Positions 11,695-24,757 of a DNA stretch of 64,000 bases are shown here, piece by piece. Within the stretch, counting starts at the first letter, position 1. Every line of letters starts with the position of its first letter. The stretch comes from Rotaria sordida (lineage: Eukaryota > Rotifera > Eurotatoria > Philodinida > Philodinidae), in assembly GCA_905250125.1 (NCBI GenBank), contig CAJNOL010000850.1, forward strand, positions 34,871 through 98,870. The letters are read 5' to 3'. Below the pieces are notes generated by a model, which did no database searches, was not told where the DNA came from, and was given only the letters and a program-made list of their open reading frames with translations. The position numbers were made by a program, and so were the translations under genes.

Positions 11695-13850
11695 TTATCC
11701 AGTAGCATTGTCTGCGGCTTGGGAAGATGGCGATTGGATTCCTTCATTAAGATTAATAGTAAAAGCAACCGGTGTTCGAGCACGATTTCGTCGTCGAACC
11801 TTATAAAGCTCTCGAACAATTACTGTATCACGCGGTTTTTGAGCACCGGATTGTGGTAAATTAGGTAAAGTAGGCTGGTCAAGCATAAATGTACCCTGTC
11901 GTTGTAAATCGTTCGTTAAAGATTGTTGTTCCGGAATTGGTGCAATACTAGAAGCTCTACCTCTTCCTCGCATAGCACCACCTCCTCGACCGCCACCGCC
12001 GCCGCCGCTGCCCCTACCGCCAAAGATTGGTCGATCATCTCCTTCGAGTGATCGTGCTGCAGTTGTACTCGTTACATACTGACGTCGTGGAGATGGTTCT
12101 GGTGGTGCTGCCGGAGGAGCAGTGGATTGTTGTGCTTGTCGAGAATTACTCGCTGCAAATGGATTTGGACCAAAGATAGACGTTGATTGAACATTAGATG
12201 TAGAACGACGAGCTGCTTGTTGATCCCATGAAGCTGTATAGGATGATGTAGTAGTACGAGCAGGCACTGTTAAACTGAGATCAGCAAATGGATTATTAGT
12301 ATTTCGTGGAGTATCGATTTGTGTAGGACGATAAGCAATAGTTTGAGATAGTAAAGGAGCTTGTGATGCTACAGAACCATTAGAATAATAAAGATTTTCT
12401 GAATGTCGACCTAAAGAATTTAATAACAAAATAAGTAATCAATTATTTTCATTCATAGACTTACGTTGATTATTTTGAGATTGTTCTTGAATATTTAATG
12501 GATTTCGTGACGGGGTTGCATATTGTGTTGCAGTTTGTGGATATGGTACTGGTGAAAATTGTGGCTGTTGTTGAAATTGAGCAACTTGACTTATTGAAGT
12601 TTGTGATTGCTGCTGCTGCTGCTGCTGTTGTTGTTGTTGTCCTTGAGATCCATCAATCAATCGACCCAAATTTTGTATAGCAGAAGAAATAGCTGCTTGG
12701 TCATTAAATGTAAATCGTAACTGGATAATTTTGTCGATAATATATAGACATATTTTAAATCATACATATGACCTTATTCATTACCTGCTCACCTTCTGCA
12801 CATCAGATGATATTTGTGCTTGTAAAGCATCAATTTGTTGTGCATAAAGATTAGATTGTGATCGCATATGTGCTAAATCTACATCAGTGATTAATTGCCC
12901 ACTTTTTAAAATAAATAAATCAAATCATAAATAATTCAAATAAAATTGTTATTCTTTTTTTTTACTTGGGAAAGGATGTTCCTACTGATTCACAAAAATT
13001 TGCTACATTTGCTAATTCAACTTCAGCAGTTTCTTGTTGTATACGAAACGTTCTAAAACAAAAAAAAAAGAAATATTGTAGAACAAGTACAATACACATC
13101 AATCATTTTTATATACCTCAATTGTGATTGCATGTACGCTTCAGCTTCAGTAAGTAATGCTGTTTCACGATGTTTTAATTCATCAATTAAAGCAACTATA
13201 GTTGATGTTATTTCTCGTCGAATTTGTTCATAATTAGTTTTAACACTATTAACTCGTTGTTCATAAGATGAAATTTTATCGCTTAATTTTGGTAATGTAC
13301 GACGAAGTTGACTAATTGATGAACTTATATTAAAAAATGTTTCACGTAAATGTGGTTCACGACAATCACCACAGAAAAACTTTGAACAATCATGACATTT
13401 AATTAGTGCTAAAAATAAATTAATAAAATACATATAATTTTCTTTGGATGTAGTTAGATTATCTTCTAATTTATTATACTTTGTCTTTGTTGTTTACAAT
13501 GAGAGCACCGATCAGGAGGATTGATAATTGGTGATGGTTGAGTATCAAAAAATCCAATCATTGTTAAATCAGCTGGAAATGCTTGAATTCCACCTGATAA
13601 TAAAATTTTAATTAAAATTAATTACATAGAAAAATCTTTTTATCAAACCTCGTGGAATCATATGTTCTCGACGACATTCAGGACAACGTAATGAACGTGC
13701 TCGTGGATCGACCAAATTTGTTAAACATGGTGCTAAACAAAATTTATGCGTACATGGTAAAACTTTTGGAATACGAAATTTATCCAAACAAATAGGACAT
13801 GTTGTCAAACGTTCCATTCGATTTGAATTATGCCCACGAGTAGTAGCCAT
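11695..13850 (-). CDS. TRIM-type RING/B-box/coiled-coil protein with disordered NPF- and RGG-rich tail
   Basis: Seven exons join in phase: 13850-13649, 13593-13480, 13408-13117, 13052-12966, 12901-12793, 12720-12465 and 12410-11695, giving 591 residues. A RING finger lies at residues 18-60 (CPIC...LPCTHKFC...CPECR). Next comes a B-box-like zinc finger built across an intron (RCSHC...CHDCSKFFCGDC...H), then a long coiled coil (SQLRRTLPKLSDKISSYEQR onward). The family are E3 ubiquitin ligases in which the RING binds the E2 and the coiled coil dimerises. There is no NHL, SPRY or other folded C-terminal domain. The tail instead has a polyglutamine run, two NPF motifs (NNPFADL, GPNPFAA), a glycine/RGG-rich block and a basic segment (VRRRNRARTPVAF). 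NPF motifs bind EH domains of endocytic proteins in other systems. The RING has three rather than two residues between its fifth and sixth ligand cysteines (CLAPC). The substrate is unknown. Confidence 0.88.
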
Positions 13851-16096
13851 TTATCAGTTTTTTTTTCTTTTAAACTTTTATTTTCTTTTCGATGACTCAA
13901 ATCATTTTTCGATAAAGGAAATATGAGAATAATATAACACCATATTTTGTACTGTGCAGTGTCGTTGGCAATCATCCTCAGAATGTTCTGAACAAGATGT
14001 CGCAATCTATTGGAGTTTTTCGTAATTATGATTTTTTTTATACTTTGTTCGAACATGTGTCTGATTCGATGAAAATAATAGTAAAAATGCAACGAAAGCA
14101 AACATATATCATTGCTCAGGAAGTATATGTTACAACTCAACATATCGATTTTACATCAATCGAAGAGATATGTGTATTCGAAATGAATAGGAATTTTTAA
14201 ATAGATTGAAATTAGTATACAGATCATCTCAATTAATATTTATTGTTCTTCGAAAATTGATTTGCAACAAAAATGCGAAACCCTAAAATATTTATTGATT
14301 ACCAAATTTTCAATGGAAAAATCTCTCACAATGCAATCACATTATTTTTTAAGATAGTCTCTGAAGGAAAAAAAACATTTTTTTGTAATTTTATAACTGG
14401 TTTCTTCTACAGCAGAAGTTATTGATGAACTTAGCACTACTTGATAAAACTGTTTATGTCACTTGAGAATAATATATTCATAGAGATGAACTCTAATAAT
14501 GTATTTTTGGAGAGAAATTCGATCAATCTGGATGGGAAATCGTATTCATCATATCCGATATTGTACGAACTTCTGCACGTAATAGAAGATACTGGATCTT
14601 CTATTATGTCTAAACGTACAAATTTCTCATGGAATCTTCCATTGTGTCTTATTTATTTTCATAATTTCTAGTTGGACGGTTTTCCAAAAATAAACCAAAA
14701 CAATTTCGAGGATTTGAAGAGAGACTTTTAGGCTTTTAAAATTTCAGAAATAATGTTAATCTTAGTCTTTTAAGATGTTTCAGCTCGAAATCCTAGAAAC
14801 TAGATATATTTTTATATAAATATACTAATTAAAGTTCCAATTTTGCGAGAAATTAATTAATTGCGAGAGTAGAAGGTTCTAAAAAATTCATGATTGCATA
14901 TTTTATACATTGTATATGATATTATCAATTAGACTTCAAGCGAATTGTAACCTGAACGTGTGTTCTCGATTATACACAACAGCCACTAGCAAATAAATTT
15001 AAGTCAAAATAAATAATTCCCTATCACAATAATGAACAAAAAAGAATCACTGATACCATAGAAAATCAATTATAAATCAACATTTCTTGAGTATTCGAAC
15101 TTCAAAGAAAAAGTCTTTATTTTAATTAACTTTCTTGAAAAATATGTCATTTCTCATTATATCTACATTAGTAGGATGCAAACTATTGCATTTACACGAT
15201 GTTTATGAAACATTGGCCTCCTTACTGAAAGATCCGTTTAACATAAAAACTATAATATATCATAATGGTTTCAACCGAAGTTTTTATGTTCTCTGCAACT
15301 TTAATTATAATCCACTTGAAGGTTAGTTATGTGAAAAATTCGTTCGAGTAATTTTTTTTACAGTTATTAGATCTAAAGTATGAAATTGAAAATTCTCTGA
15401 TTAAATCCTAATTATCTATCAAAATACTAAATTAACTTTGTAGCTGATTTATTTATGTCTATTAAAGTTGTTATCATATTTATGAAATGACAATTGATGG
15501 TAGGATTATCCTATTATTTGCTATGAATGCAAACAAGAGATTGGAAAAAAACAACAAACTTTAATCAATGAAGTTTATTTTGATGAGAATTAATTTCTAA
15601 AAACAATGTCCTTCATAGAACGTTGTTTTTCTGAAGAAAGTTCTTGAGCATCCTTATGAATATAACTCAATCAATGATTTTAACCACTCAAGCATCTTAA
15701 TTGGATTTAATAAATAACACATATATATATATTGTCATATTTTATCTTCTTTCAACGTAACTAGTATTATTATCACATAGTTTCTATTGTCCTTGTTTGT
15801 ATTTAATTAAGGAATAGATTATCGTTCTTGTCATTGTGTGCAACAAATCGAGTTTGATACTTGGTTGTGCATTGCCGTTCTATTGTTTACACATACACAT
15901 CTATAAAAAATGATTCAGAACGAATAATAGTGGAATCCAGAATAAGAATAATGAGAGAATCGTTTTCAATTAATGCACTTATTGAATCATGTTATGTTTA
16001 TTAAGAATTCTCTCAAATAGGACATTTAGGTGCTTGAAGCAAACATGAGATTGTGTTAGAATTGGTTTTATGATTACTGCAAAATATTTCTTTATA
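13851..16096. other. Non-coding region
   Basis: AT-rich sequence upstream of the TRIM gene, presumably including its promoter just right of 13850. Several open frames of 60-110 codons occur (for example 14441-14671 and 15135-15326) but none has coding character or a recognisable domain. Confidence 0.5.
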
Positions 16097-16274
16097 CAAG
16101 GTGGTGTCCCAAAAGTCATGATCACTTAATAAATATGAATAATTTCACTCATGATCAGACTTAACCAAAACTTTCGTTTTCTATTTGACATAGGAAAGTA
16201 ATAAGTTTTAATTCGTTAAGACAATGTTTATTAATAATATAGACAATATAATACTTCCAGCTACAATATAATAA

Positions 16275-16647
16275 CTAGACTTTTTTTCGATGCTACCAAC
16301 AATATGAACCGATTTATTTTTTTCGAAATTTATTAGAATTTCTATCGTTATTATGAACTTCAGATCATGTAGATGTTTGATTATTACTTTCTAATCATCT
16401 CTTTGACATATTTCAAAACTATCGAAAACTTTTATAACTGTGAAAACAAATATATTAGACAATTTTATAACTCATTTTAACATTACAATTGACTCTCTTA
16501 CTTTCTTTTCGTAAGAATATATTAAAACAAGTATTTAGCAAGTTATGGTAAAAAATTTAAATGATCTGAAGTCTATAATAATCATAGAAATTCAAGTAAA
16601 TATGGAAAAATATGATATATATTGTTGGTAGCATCGACAAAAGTCTA
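16275..16647. mobile_element. MITE with terminal inverted repeats of about 90 bases
   Basis: The left arm (16275-16368) and right arm (16561-16647) are inverted copies. The outer end is CTAGACTTTTTTTCGATGCT on the left and TTAGACTTTTGTCGATGCT reversed on the right, both running on into ACCAACAATAT. The arms stay alignable to the shared GACTTCAGATC-type inner end. The spacer is about 190 bases of unrelated AT-rich sequence. A terminal TA is shared. There is no coding capacity, so it is a non-autonomous DNA element. Confidence 0.75.
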
Positions 16648-17324
16648 ATTTTTAAGCCAGAAATGTGACATTTTCTACACTGTTATTCAACTTATGGTCT
16701 ATAAGAATCAAAATTTACTAGTCTTCTATTACAAATAAAACAAGAGTTTTGATTAAGCTTGATCAGTAGCCGAGCTATCTCTAATTATTAACTGTCCATG
16801 TGATACATTTGCCTGAACTACTGTATTATATCGGCAATTGTTTTTTTCATTGATTAATAGAACTAATGAAAGCAGATTGAACACTAAGAAAATTTTAAAA
16901 ATATCATTTCACATATTCACATACGGATAACAATATTTAATGGCTTTACTACGTTAACTTTCATCTTCAATCACCTTTAAAGTTTTGTTCTTCTGTATGC
17001 AATTAGTACTGTTTTCAATGTAGTTAGTTGGATTGATTTGAAATTCTTTTTTTAATATAAATGACGGTTACAAACTTAATTTCAATACTTTGCTGCCATT
17101 ATAAATTGTATTTATTTCTATATGTTTTATTTTGTTACATCCTATATTAATAATAAGTATAATATTTTTTAGATAAAATTTATTCTCAGTTTTCTGAGTT
17201 CTAGTCAACAAAATAATAAAGCAAAGAACAATCAATGGTTGGTATTCATATCGACTGTTCGTGGTCTTATGATTCTAAGAAATAAATATAATTTGGTCTA
17301 AGTGACAAATTAGTTGAGTAAGTT

Positions 17325-17520
17325 TTTTTTTTTTGATTAAAAATTTTCTCATTTTGTATATTTCTATATCTTCAGTTGTTCTTGAATAAGATCTAATCGT
17401 TTCTGGGGAAAATATGAGTATTATCTATTCAATTGTTCTCATAAACGATCAGATGTTACTCAAAAAATAACTTACGATATATCAATATACAAAATATGAG
17501 AATTTTTTATTGAAAAAAAT
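17325..17520. repeat. Near-perfect palindrome of about 196 bases
   Basis: The left half (TTGATTAAAAATTTTCTCAT..., 17332 on) and the right half (...ATGAGAATTTTTTATTGAA, ending about 17520) are reverse complements with few mismatches. The inner parts still pair (AAGATCTAATCGTTTCTGGG against the inverse of TCATAAACGATCAGATGTTA). The centre is near 17421 with no spacer. It would fold into one long hairpin. Confidence 0.75.
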
Positions 17521-17730
17521 TGTTTAACCAATTTCTTGTGCATGTCAAATTACATTTATTTCTAGAATCACAAGATTACGGATGAGTAGATTCAAATTCA
17601 GATCATATCGTTAAAACATGAAACTATTGCCAGTTTATTGCCGTTATAGCGCATATTATACCAAACAATCAACCAGTAGTTTTTCTCCAGTTTAAATCAC
17701 ATGGGTAATCATAACTTTTGGAACATTCTG

Positions 17731-20469
17731 TAATTTGATCAAATAAATATAGATAAAATGAATAGTTATTTTATTATTATTATTATCATTTTTATAATTC
17801 ATCTAACTATTTATTTATTCATGATTAGAATTTCTGTATTAGTATTAATAAGAATAATTGTTTTCATAGCACATGTTGATTATATATTGATTACTTTCAA
17901 ATGATGTTCAATGATAAAATATTGTTCATAGTCTTAATCATAAATATGAAATTGAAATATAGCCTGATGGACGCAAACATGCATTTATTATTCAATTTGT
18001 ATATGCACGTGTGGACACACCATTCTACTGTCATTCTATCTTTCTCGCTCTTACGGATGATAGCGTGCACATAAAACAATGTTTGTGAACTGAGTTGTTA
18101 TTCCTCGATTCGATCGTATTTCATTTATCTTCTATTTTATTACATTTTTTTTCTATTTTATTACATTTTTTTTCTAGTTTATTTGAATGTTTTTCTATTG
18201 GTATAATTTTATTTTTAACTGATTTATTACATGAATCTTACAACAGAGTGTAGAACGAGAATAATTGAAAGAGAAAGGAAAAAAAAATAGAACATGAAAT
18301 GTTCAAGATACGAGATCAGGAAAGAGAAAAGGAATAAGAAAAATGTGTTAGACTATTTTATTTGTTATTACTACTCATTGTTTGATAGCTAAATGTGAAG
18401 AGAAATGCACACGAGTGAATGAATGACTGAGCGAGTGATGATGGTGGTAGTAGTAGAAACGCAAAAGATCTAGCATAGTAGTAGAGTAGAGAAGAAGCCG
18501 ATACCGAAGTCGAAGACAAAGAAGAAGAAGAAGAAGGAGAAGAAGAGGAAGAAGAACATGCAGAAGAAGATGAAGGAAGATCAGCAGAGAAAAAAAAAGA
18601 AAAAAAAAATAACACACACAAGAAGGACACGCAACCGATTTTTGTGTTGTGCTTGCTGGTCTTTGTTTTTTGAAGGACACAAAAAAAATAGCAATCTATT
18701 GCGCGTACCACGATGACTACTTTTTTCTGCTACTATATATTATGATGTCGTTGTTTTTTTACAGATTATCAGGTGGTAACTATATGGTTATGATCATTTA
18801 TTCATGAATTTCCCTATTAGCATGGTGATTTGTAGTAACTTACAATTGTTTTCTGTCTATTTTGAATTTACTGCTATAATAAATTTAAAACATATCGTAT
18901 TTTTAGTCTTGTTATCGTATTATCTACATATGATTACTCGTTTCATTTGTCGGATCGATCGACATATTGACGTTGTGTCTCTAAGGAGCACTTGTTGATG
19001 TATTCCTATTGACACTAACATAAAAGTATTTTTTTTAAACTACCTAGAACCACTCGAAGATAAGAACGAGACGAGAAAGATCGAGCTAGTCTAACCTTAA
19101 TGTGTAGTTCTGTGAGTATGCCTATGCATGTGCGATGATGATAAATCATTCAGAATTGTTCCTTGAAAGTGCATGCGTGCGCGCATTTAAAATCTTTTGA
19201 CATGATGATGAGATGCATCTTTTTCTTTTTTGTTTTTTTTTTACACATACATAATCGATTTGAAAGAGGTAAGAACCGGGAAGGTAGCAACTTTGTAATA
19301 TATACGCATAGATTTTTTATAAATGTATTTTTATATTTCGATATGTTTTTAAGTATGATCAATGAACATGATGACAAATCTATTTATATACCTAGATTTA
19401 TATATGTAAAGAATAGAATAAGATTTGTGACTATCTTATATAAGAAATATTGTTAGACAATATAAGGCGATTTTAGATGAATAAATAAGCTAAGAAAAAG
19501 AAGGTAGAATAGTGACATATTCTAATCCATCTCGTGCATCATATTTATTATGAAACATACATGTAATTTTTTGTTTGAGAGATTTCCTAAGACTTGAATG
19601 GATTCTATTTTTTACTGGGTTTTTTTTTTGACTAAGCTAGAAAAAGATATATTTTTGTGCATAAACTGGAATACCTCTTTATCACTTGTAGCTGACATTA
19701 AGTAAAAAGATATTGCGGAAATGAGCACAAGGTTTCAACCTCTCATTATTACGATCATTAGAAGCATAGATGAAGAAAAGAAAAGAAGAATTAACTGCAT
19801 TAATTTATTAAGTTTCATCACTATGTTATAGCATCTGTGTATATATGTTCCTATCTAGCTTCTATTTTTTTCATTTTGATTAATCTAGTATGTACATAAG
19901 CATAACCTTTCATTTCACTTCTATGTCATGTAATGTTTACACAGAAACAAGAAGACAGAAGAGTATTCTAATCATATGCATATAAGAAGAACTACTCTTA
20001 TTAAACTACTCTTCCTTCTTATGTTTGTTGGATCTATCAATAGTGGCAGTTAGGATACAGCGACTACATAAAAAGATGAAAGCAAAAAGAGAGATAGAGA
20101 GCGTAAAGAGAAAATGGAAAAAAAATTTACCCCTCGGCATAAAATCCGTCATCAGATGAATGTCAAAATCTCTTTCCCATGACTTTCATATAGACGTCGA
20201 TGTGGATAGAAAACATAGAAATAAATAGACAGTAGTCATATTATAAAAGGTGCTGTCATTCGAATAGATAGAAAAAAAATCTTTTTTTTTTTGATCTATT
20301 TTTTCTATTCCGTTGAGTAATTACAATCTAAGCATATTTATACGATCAAATTTTTTTGTAAGTCTTTTTTTTCTTTTCTTCTATATCTAAGCAAGTTGCT
20401 TAGTTGAATAGTGACAAGAAAGAAAGAAAGCAAACAAATTTATTTACCAAAACAAGACCTCGTAATAAC
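17731..20469. other. Non-coding region upstream of the receptor gene
   Basis: AT-rich with homopolymer runs. A duplicated unit at about 18125-18180 (tctattttattacattttttt twice) and a purine-rich tract at 18486-18612 are the visible structures. The segment close to 20470 probably holds the promoter and 5' UTR of the receptor gene; no distinct promoter element can be assigned. No gene is supported. Confidence 0.5.
18486..18612. repeat. Purine-rich low-complexity tract, (GAA/AAG)n with A runs
   Basis: About 125 bases that are almost all A and G on the plus strand (repeated gaagaagaagaa, gaggaagaagaa), ending in long A runs at 18589-18609. Open frames across it read only as Lys/Glu or, on the other strand, Ser/Leu/Phe low-complexity peptides, so I do not call a gene. 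Confidence 0.8.
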
Positions 20470-23400
20470 ATGTGCTACTATTGTTACTATTTAACACATG
20501 TTAACTCTTCAACATCATCATCATCATCAAATATTCACAATAATAATCAATATTTTCGATATTATTTTAAACGTCGTCGCATGCGATCATATAATGTAAC
20601 TATGTCATTATGTCTTGTTAGTTTAACATTATTTTTCGTAATGTTAAATATTACTCTTGTTCTTTCACAACCATCACAAATACAACAACAACAACAACAA
20701 CAGCACGAACGATCATCAAATAAAATTCTTCAACAAAATTCTCGAGGTAAAAAAAACGTGCTTAATTTGTATTATTTGGCTAATAATATGATATATATGA
20801 TTTTGTTCGATAAATATGTTGTTAAATTTTTCTTCAACATAATTTGCGATCAATATTTATTTCATAAAAATTTAAGCTTACGTATTATTCATTATCAATG
20901 AATGTAAACACTCATTAATCTTTTCTTTCGAAAGATTTAATATGTTCTTGTTGTTCCACAAAAAAATATAAAAACTTTTGAAATTGCATTGAAACAACGT
21001 CTGAAAAATAAAAGCTAATCTAAAAAAGATTTTTATTATTTTAAAAATTTTAATTTAAAATTTTTCTACAATAGATGGTTCTGGTGTTAATAAAGATCAT
21101 CAACAAGGCAAATATCATCACTCTGTATCATCATCCAAACCAACTAATTCTAGTTCAGCAATTCATCCACCAAAAACAAAACGTTTAACACATGAAAAAC
21201 GTCTAATACGTGATTTACTTAATAATTATCCAACAATATATGCACGTCCAATACGAAATGTATCTGAACCAGTAACTGTTTCATTTGGTTTAACACTTAT
21301 ACAATTATTTGATCTTGGTTCAACTGGTCAAACAATGCAAACAAATACATGGAAAACATTAATTTGGAAAGATATGAATTTAGTTTGGAATCCTGCTGAT
21401 TATGGTGGATTGGCAACAGTTTGTTTACCAGCTGATTCAATTTGGACACCAGTAATATCAAAAAATAAAAATTCTTTTTTTTTTTTTGTTTCAATGAAAA
21501 ATTTTAAAAAAGAAATTTCTTTAGGATGTTGTTTTATACAATTATGCTGATGAACGTTTAAAAGATTGGCGTGAAATATCTGCTGTTATACAACATACAG
21601 GTGATATTCTATATGTACCAGCAACAATGCAATTTAGTGTTTGTTTTCTTGATATAACAAAATTTCCTTTTGATATTCATCAATGTTCATTAACATATCG
21701 TTCATGGACATATGATTTTTCAAAAGTTGTACTTTCATTTAAAGAAGATATACCAGCTATGGATATGACATCATATTTAAATTCAAATGAATGGAAAGTA
21801 ATACCACTTGAAGCAAAAAAAACTATAACAAATGATACATTTTCATTATTAACATTTACAATGATTATTCAACGAAAAGGTGGTCTTTATGGTTATATTT
21901 TAATATTACCTTGTTTACTTTTATCTGCAGCAACAATGGTAGTTTTTTGGATTCCACCTGAATCACCAGCAAAAATGATTTTAACTATATCGATTTTTTC
22001 TGGTCTATTTCTTTTATTACTTCTACTTGCTGAATCAATACCAGGTATGTAAATAAGAACTTATTGGAAAAAGAATATTTTTCCTTAATGAATGTTAAAT
22101 TTACATGTTTGATTATTAAGAACGATAATATGAAAAAATAAAACGAATGAAATCGTTATTTTTACTGATTAATCTGCATACTAACTACTAGAAGTCAAAT
22201 AGAAATTTAATCTATTCTTTAAAAGCAAATGTGAAAAAAATATTCTTGTTTAATTTTGATCTTTTCTTTCTTTCTTTTTTGTTAAAAATCTGTTTATATC
22301 ACAGTACTAGCTAGTTTTAAAATAACTAAAGAGTGAAAAGCTCCAGTGATGTCTATTTCCTGCGATCACAAAGAGTAAAGTAAAGATTAATTAATCAAGT
22401 TTTAAAAAGTATTTACTCATTTCTACTTACAGTCATCATGAATCCATTATATTTCCTATATTGAAGTTCTATCAAATATGCTCTAATCTACTCTATGACA
22501 TTTCTGTATCATCGGAATTCAAACATAAACATTTGAAACTATACTGTTTGATTGACATAATACATAATTTTATTGGACGAAAAAGCTGAGATTTTTTATT
22601 TTTATTTAGCAATCTCATTAAAACACGATAATTATATCTATATATATATCTATATATATATATACCACTAATTGACTTATCAGCTTAGACAGGCAACTTT
22701 CAATTAGTGAATATCTTTGAGAATGAATTCTATCTTATTTTGAATGGTTGAGTAGTGCTTACGTTTAATTGCTTTTTCTTTTTGAATTAATTCCACAGGC
22801 AATTATTAGATGTAAAGAATCAATAAATTTTAATAGCTTTTAATTTCTATGAATCATCTTTTTTCTCTCAACATCTAGTATGAATTAACTTATCAGTCTG
22901 ATATTCTAAAAGTCTATAAATTAATATTAAATAATATATCGAATGTACACAAGTCAAAGCATATTAAACTAACATATTTTTATCGTTAATAAGGCACAAT
23001 TATTTTTATTTAGTGAAAGAATCAATGATTATCTTATGAAGAAATGAATTTATTTTTATAAGAAAATTCGAATCTTTATTCAAATATATACTTTCAAAAA
23101 AAAAAAGTGATGAGTAAAGAAAATAAAAGATGTGATCGAAATAAACATAATTAAAATTCATTAAGAATTTGAAACAAATATTTGTAAATAATAAAGATAG
23201 GTTTTTTTTTCTAAATACTAATTACTAGAGCTCATTGAGTCTGGATCCGAAAATTTTGAATTCGATAACCTCTACCAATTACACCCAATTATACTTTGAC
23301 ATAAACTTGAAATAGTACTAAAATAGGAACCTACCGAAATACAACATTTGATCAATTACAAAAAGTTCATGGTTGGTTGTTGTTCAGTTTTCTGATTGCA

Positions 23401-24757
23401 AATCTCTTGTTATCTTTATCGTTTTGCATGATTTAATTATCTTAAATCGGATCAAACCATGTATTTACTATCGACATGATGAGCTTTAATAAATATAAGC
23501 GGCTTATTCAAATCATCAATAATTCTAGTTAGTTTCAGTTTGATTAATAGTGCAATGAGTTCTAGTAACATTATTAAATTATGTTGAACGAGTTTTTTTT
23601 TCTTTTTCGATAGATCATTTTTTCATAGTATTGAATAGACCTTTTGAATGCTGCTTATAGAAAATATTTTGCTTCATCATATTTATGTAAAATTATAAAA
23701 TAGATATATTTACATAGATAATATTTGGAATCTGACATTAAGAAATGTAAAATTATGAAATAAGCATAGAGCAATGTATTGACATAGTTTATTTAAATAT
23801 TTTCTAGTCACTAATATAATGTCAAATAATTCAATTATAGTCATTTGAATGAGTGACATAGTTTGTAGTATCATTTATTGAGTTATTATTTATTCAAGTC
23901 GAAATAAATATTCAATAAAATGCAACCTATTGAATTAATTAATAACATACTTTACAGTTAGAAAAGAATAGTTTAGTATTGAATAACAGTTTTTTTTAAA
24001 CTTTTAAAGTATATAAATATTTATTTAAGGTGGTGGTGGTACTCCTCACATTGGTCATTATTATTGTGTTAATATGGTTGTTGTTGCAGTTACAGCTGTA
24101 CTTGCTACGATTGTTATACATATATATGTTCGAGGTGATCGACGTCAAGGTGTTCCTCCATTTATACGTCGTTTTTTTCTTCAATATCTTGCTCGACTTT
24201 ATTGTATGACTCCAAAAACACCTCCTAATTTTTCTGGTTCTGTTCCATCTCGTTATGGTTCACCATTAGCTGGAGCTCTTCTATTACCAGAGAAAATATT
24301 TTTAACTCCACGTTATCATGAAGAAGAATTTTCTAAAAAACTTAACTTACTTAAACAACGTTTTCATGAATTTCATCGACGGCAACAACAACAGCAACAA
24401 CAACAACAACAACAAAGTTCACTTGCTGGTAATACAATGGCAAATGATACAATAGCCGCATTGAGTGTTAATTTACGTTCTATTGAAAATGATTTAAAAG
24501 AAATTCGAGATTATTTAAGACATATGAAGAAAAAAATTGAAGATACTGATCGATCAAATAAAACAGCTGATGATTGGAAACAAGTTGCTCTTGTACTTGA
24601 CCGAACATTTTTCTTTGCTTATTGTTGTTGGCTTGTTTTATCACTTATTGTTATGTTTCCAAAGACGACTAATATATCCAAAGGTACTTGGTCAACACCA
24701 ACTTTAACAACAGTCACTAATGGGACAACTAACTTAAGCAATTTAACATTGATTTAA
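20470..24757 (+). CDS. Cys-loop ligand-gated channel subunit, nicotinic-receptor type with anion-channel-like M2 entrance
   Basis: Four exons join in phase: 20470-20746, 21075-21451, 21525-22044 and 24030-24757, giving 633 residues. The start is the first in-frame ATG; an ATG at 20581 would place the hydrophobic signal segment (MSLCLVSLTLFFVMLNITLV) nearer the N-terminus. The extracellular domain carries loop A (WTP-DVVLYNYADE across an intron), loop B (SWTYDFS) and the Cys-loop C258-x13-C272 with FPFDIHQC. M1 is GYILILPCLLLSAATMVVF, M2 follows SPAK, M3 is VVVAVTAVLATIVIHIYV, and M4 is near TFFFAYCCWLVLSLIVMF. The vicinal Cys pair of alpha subunits is absent from loop C, so it is a non-alpha subunit by that criterion. 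Before M2 the usual Gly-Glu of cation-selective nicotinic subunits is replaced by Pro366-Ala367. The M3-M4 loop has a polyglutamine run and a coiled-coil-like stretch. The C-terminal tail has several N-x-S/T sites. Confidence 0.93.
22045..24029 (+). other. Long third intron of the receptor gene
   Basis: A 2-kb intron between M2 and M3 (donor gtatgt at 22045, acceptor ttatttaag ending at 24029). It contains a TA-rich microsatellite at about 22637-22674 and otherwise featureless AT-rich sequence. No gene is seen inside. Confidence 0.8.

Larger units (their letters stand above)
16097..17730. mobile_element. Degenerate Tc1/mariner-like element, no transposase, carrying nested palindromes
   Basis: The left edge reads TA then caaggtggtgtcccaaaagt, continuing catgatca. 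The right edge, reversed, reads TA then cagaatgttccaaaagttat, continuing gattac. These are degenerate inverted copies of the common mariner end (CAGGGTG.CCAAAAGT), each next to a TA that would be the target duplication. No transposase can be read inside. Two palindromic elements (16275-16647 and 17325-17520) lie within it. The termini have drifted, so the pairing could be coincidental. Confidence 0.4.

Noticed and set aside
18358..18711. Minus-strand ORFs rich in Ser/Leu/Phe
   Set aside because: They arise from the purine-rich tract read backwards; low complexity and no domain.
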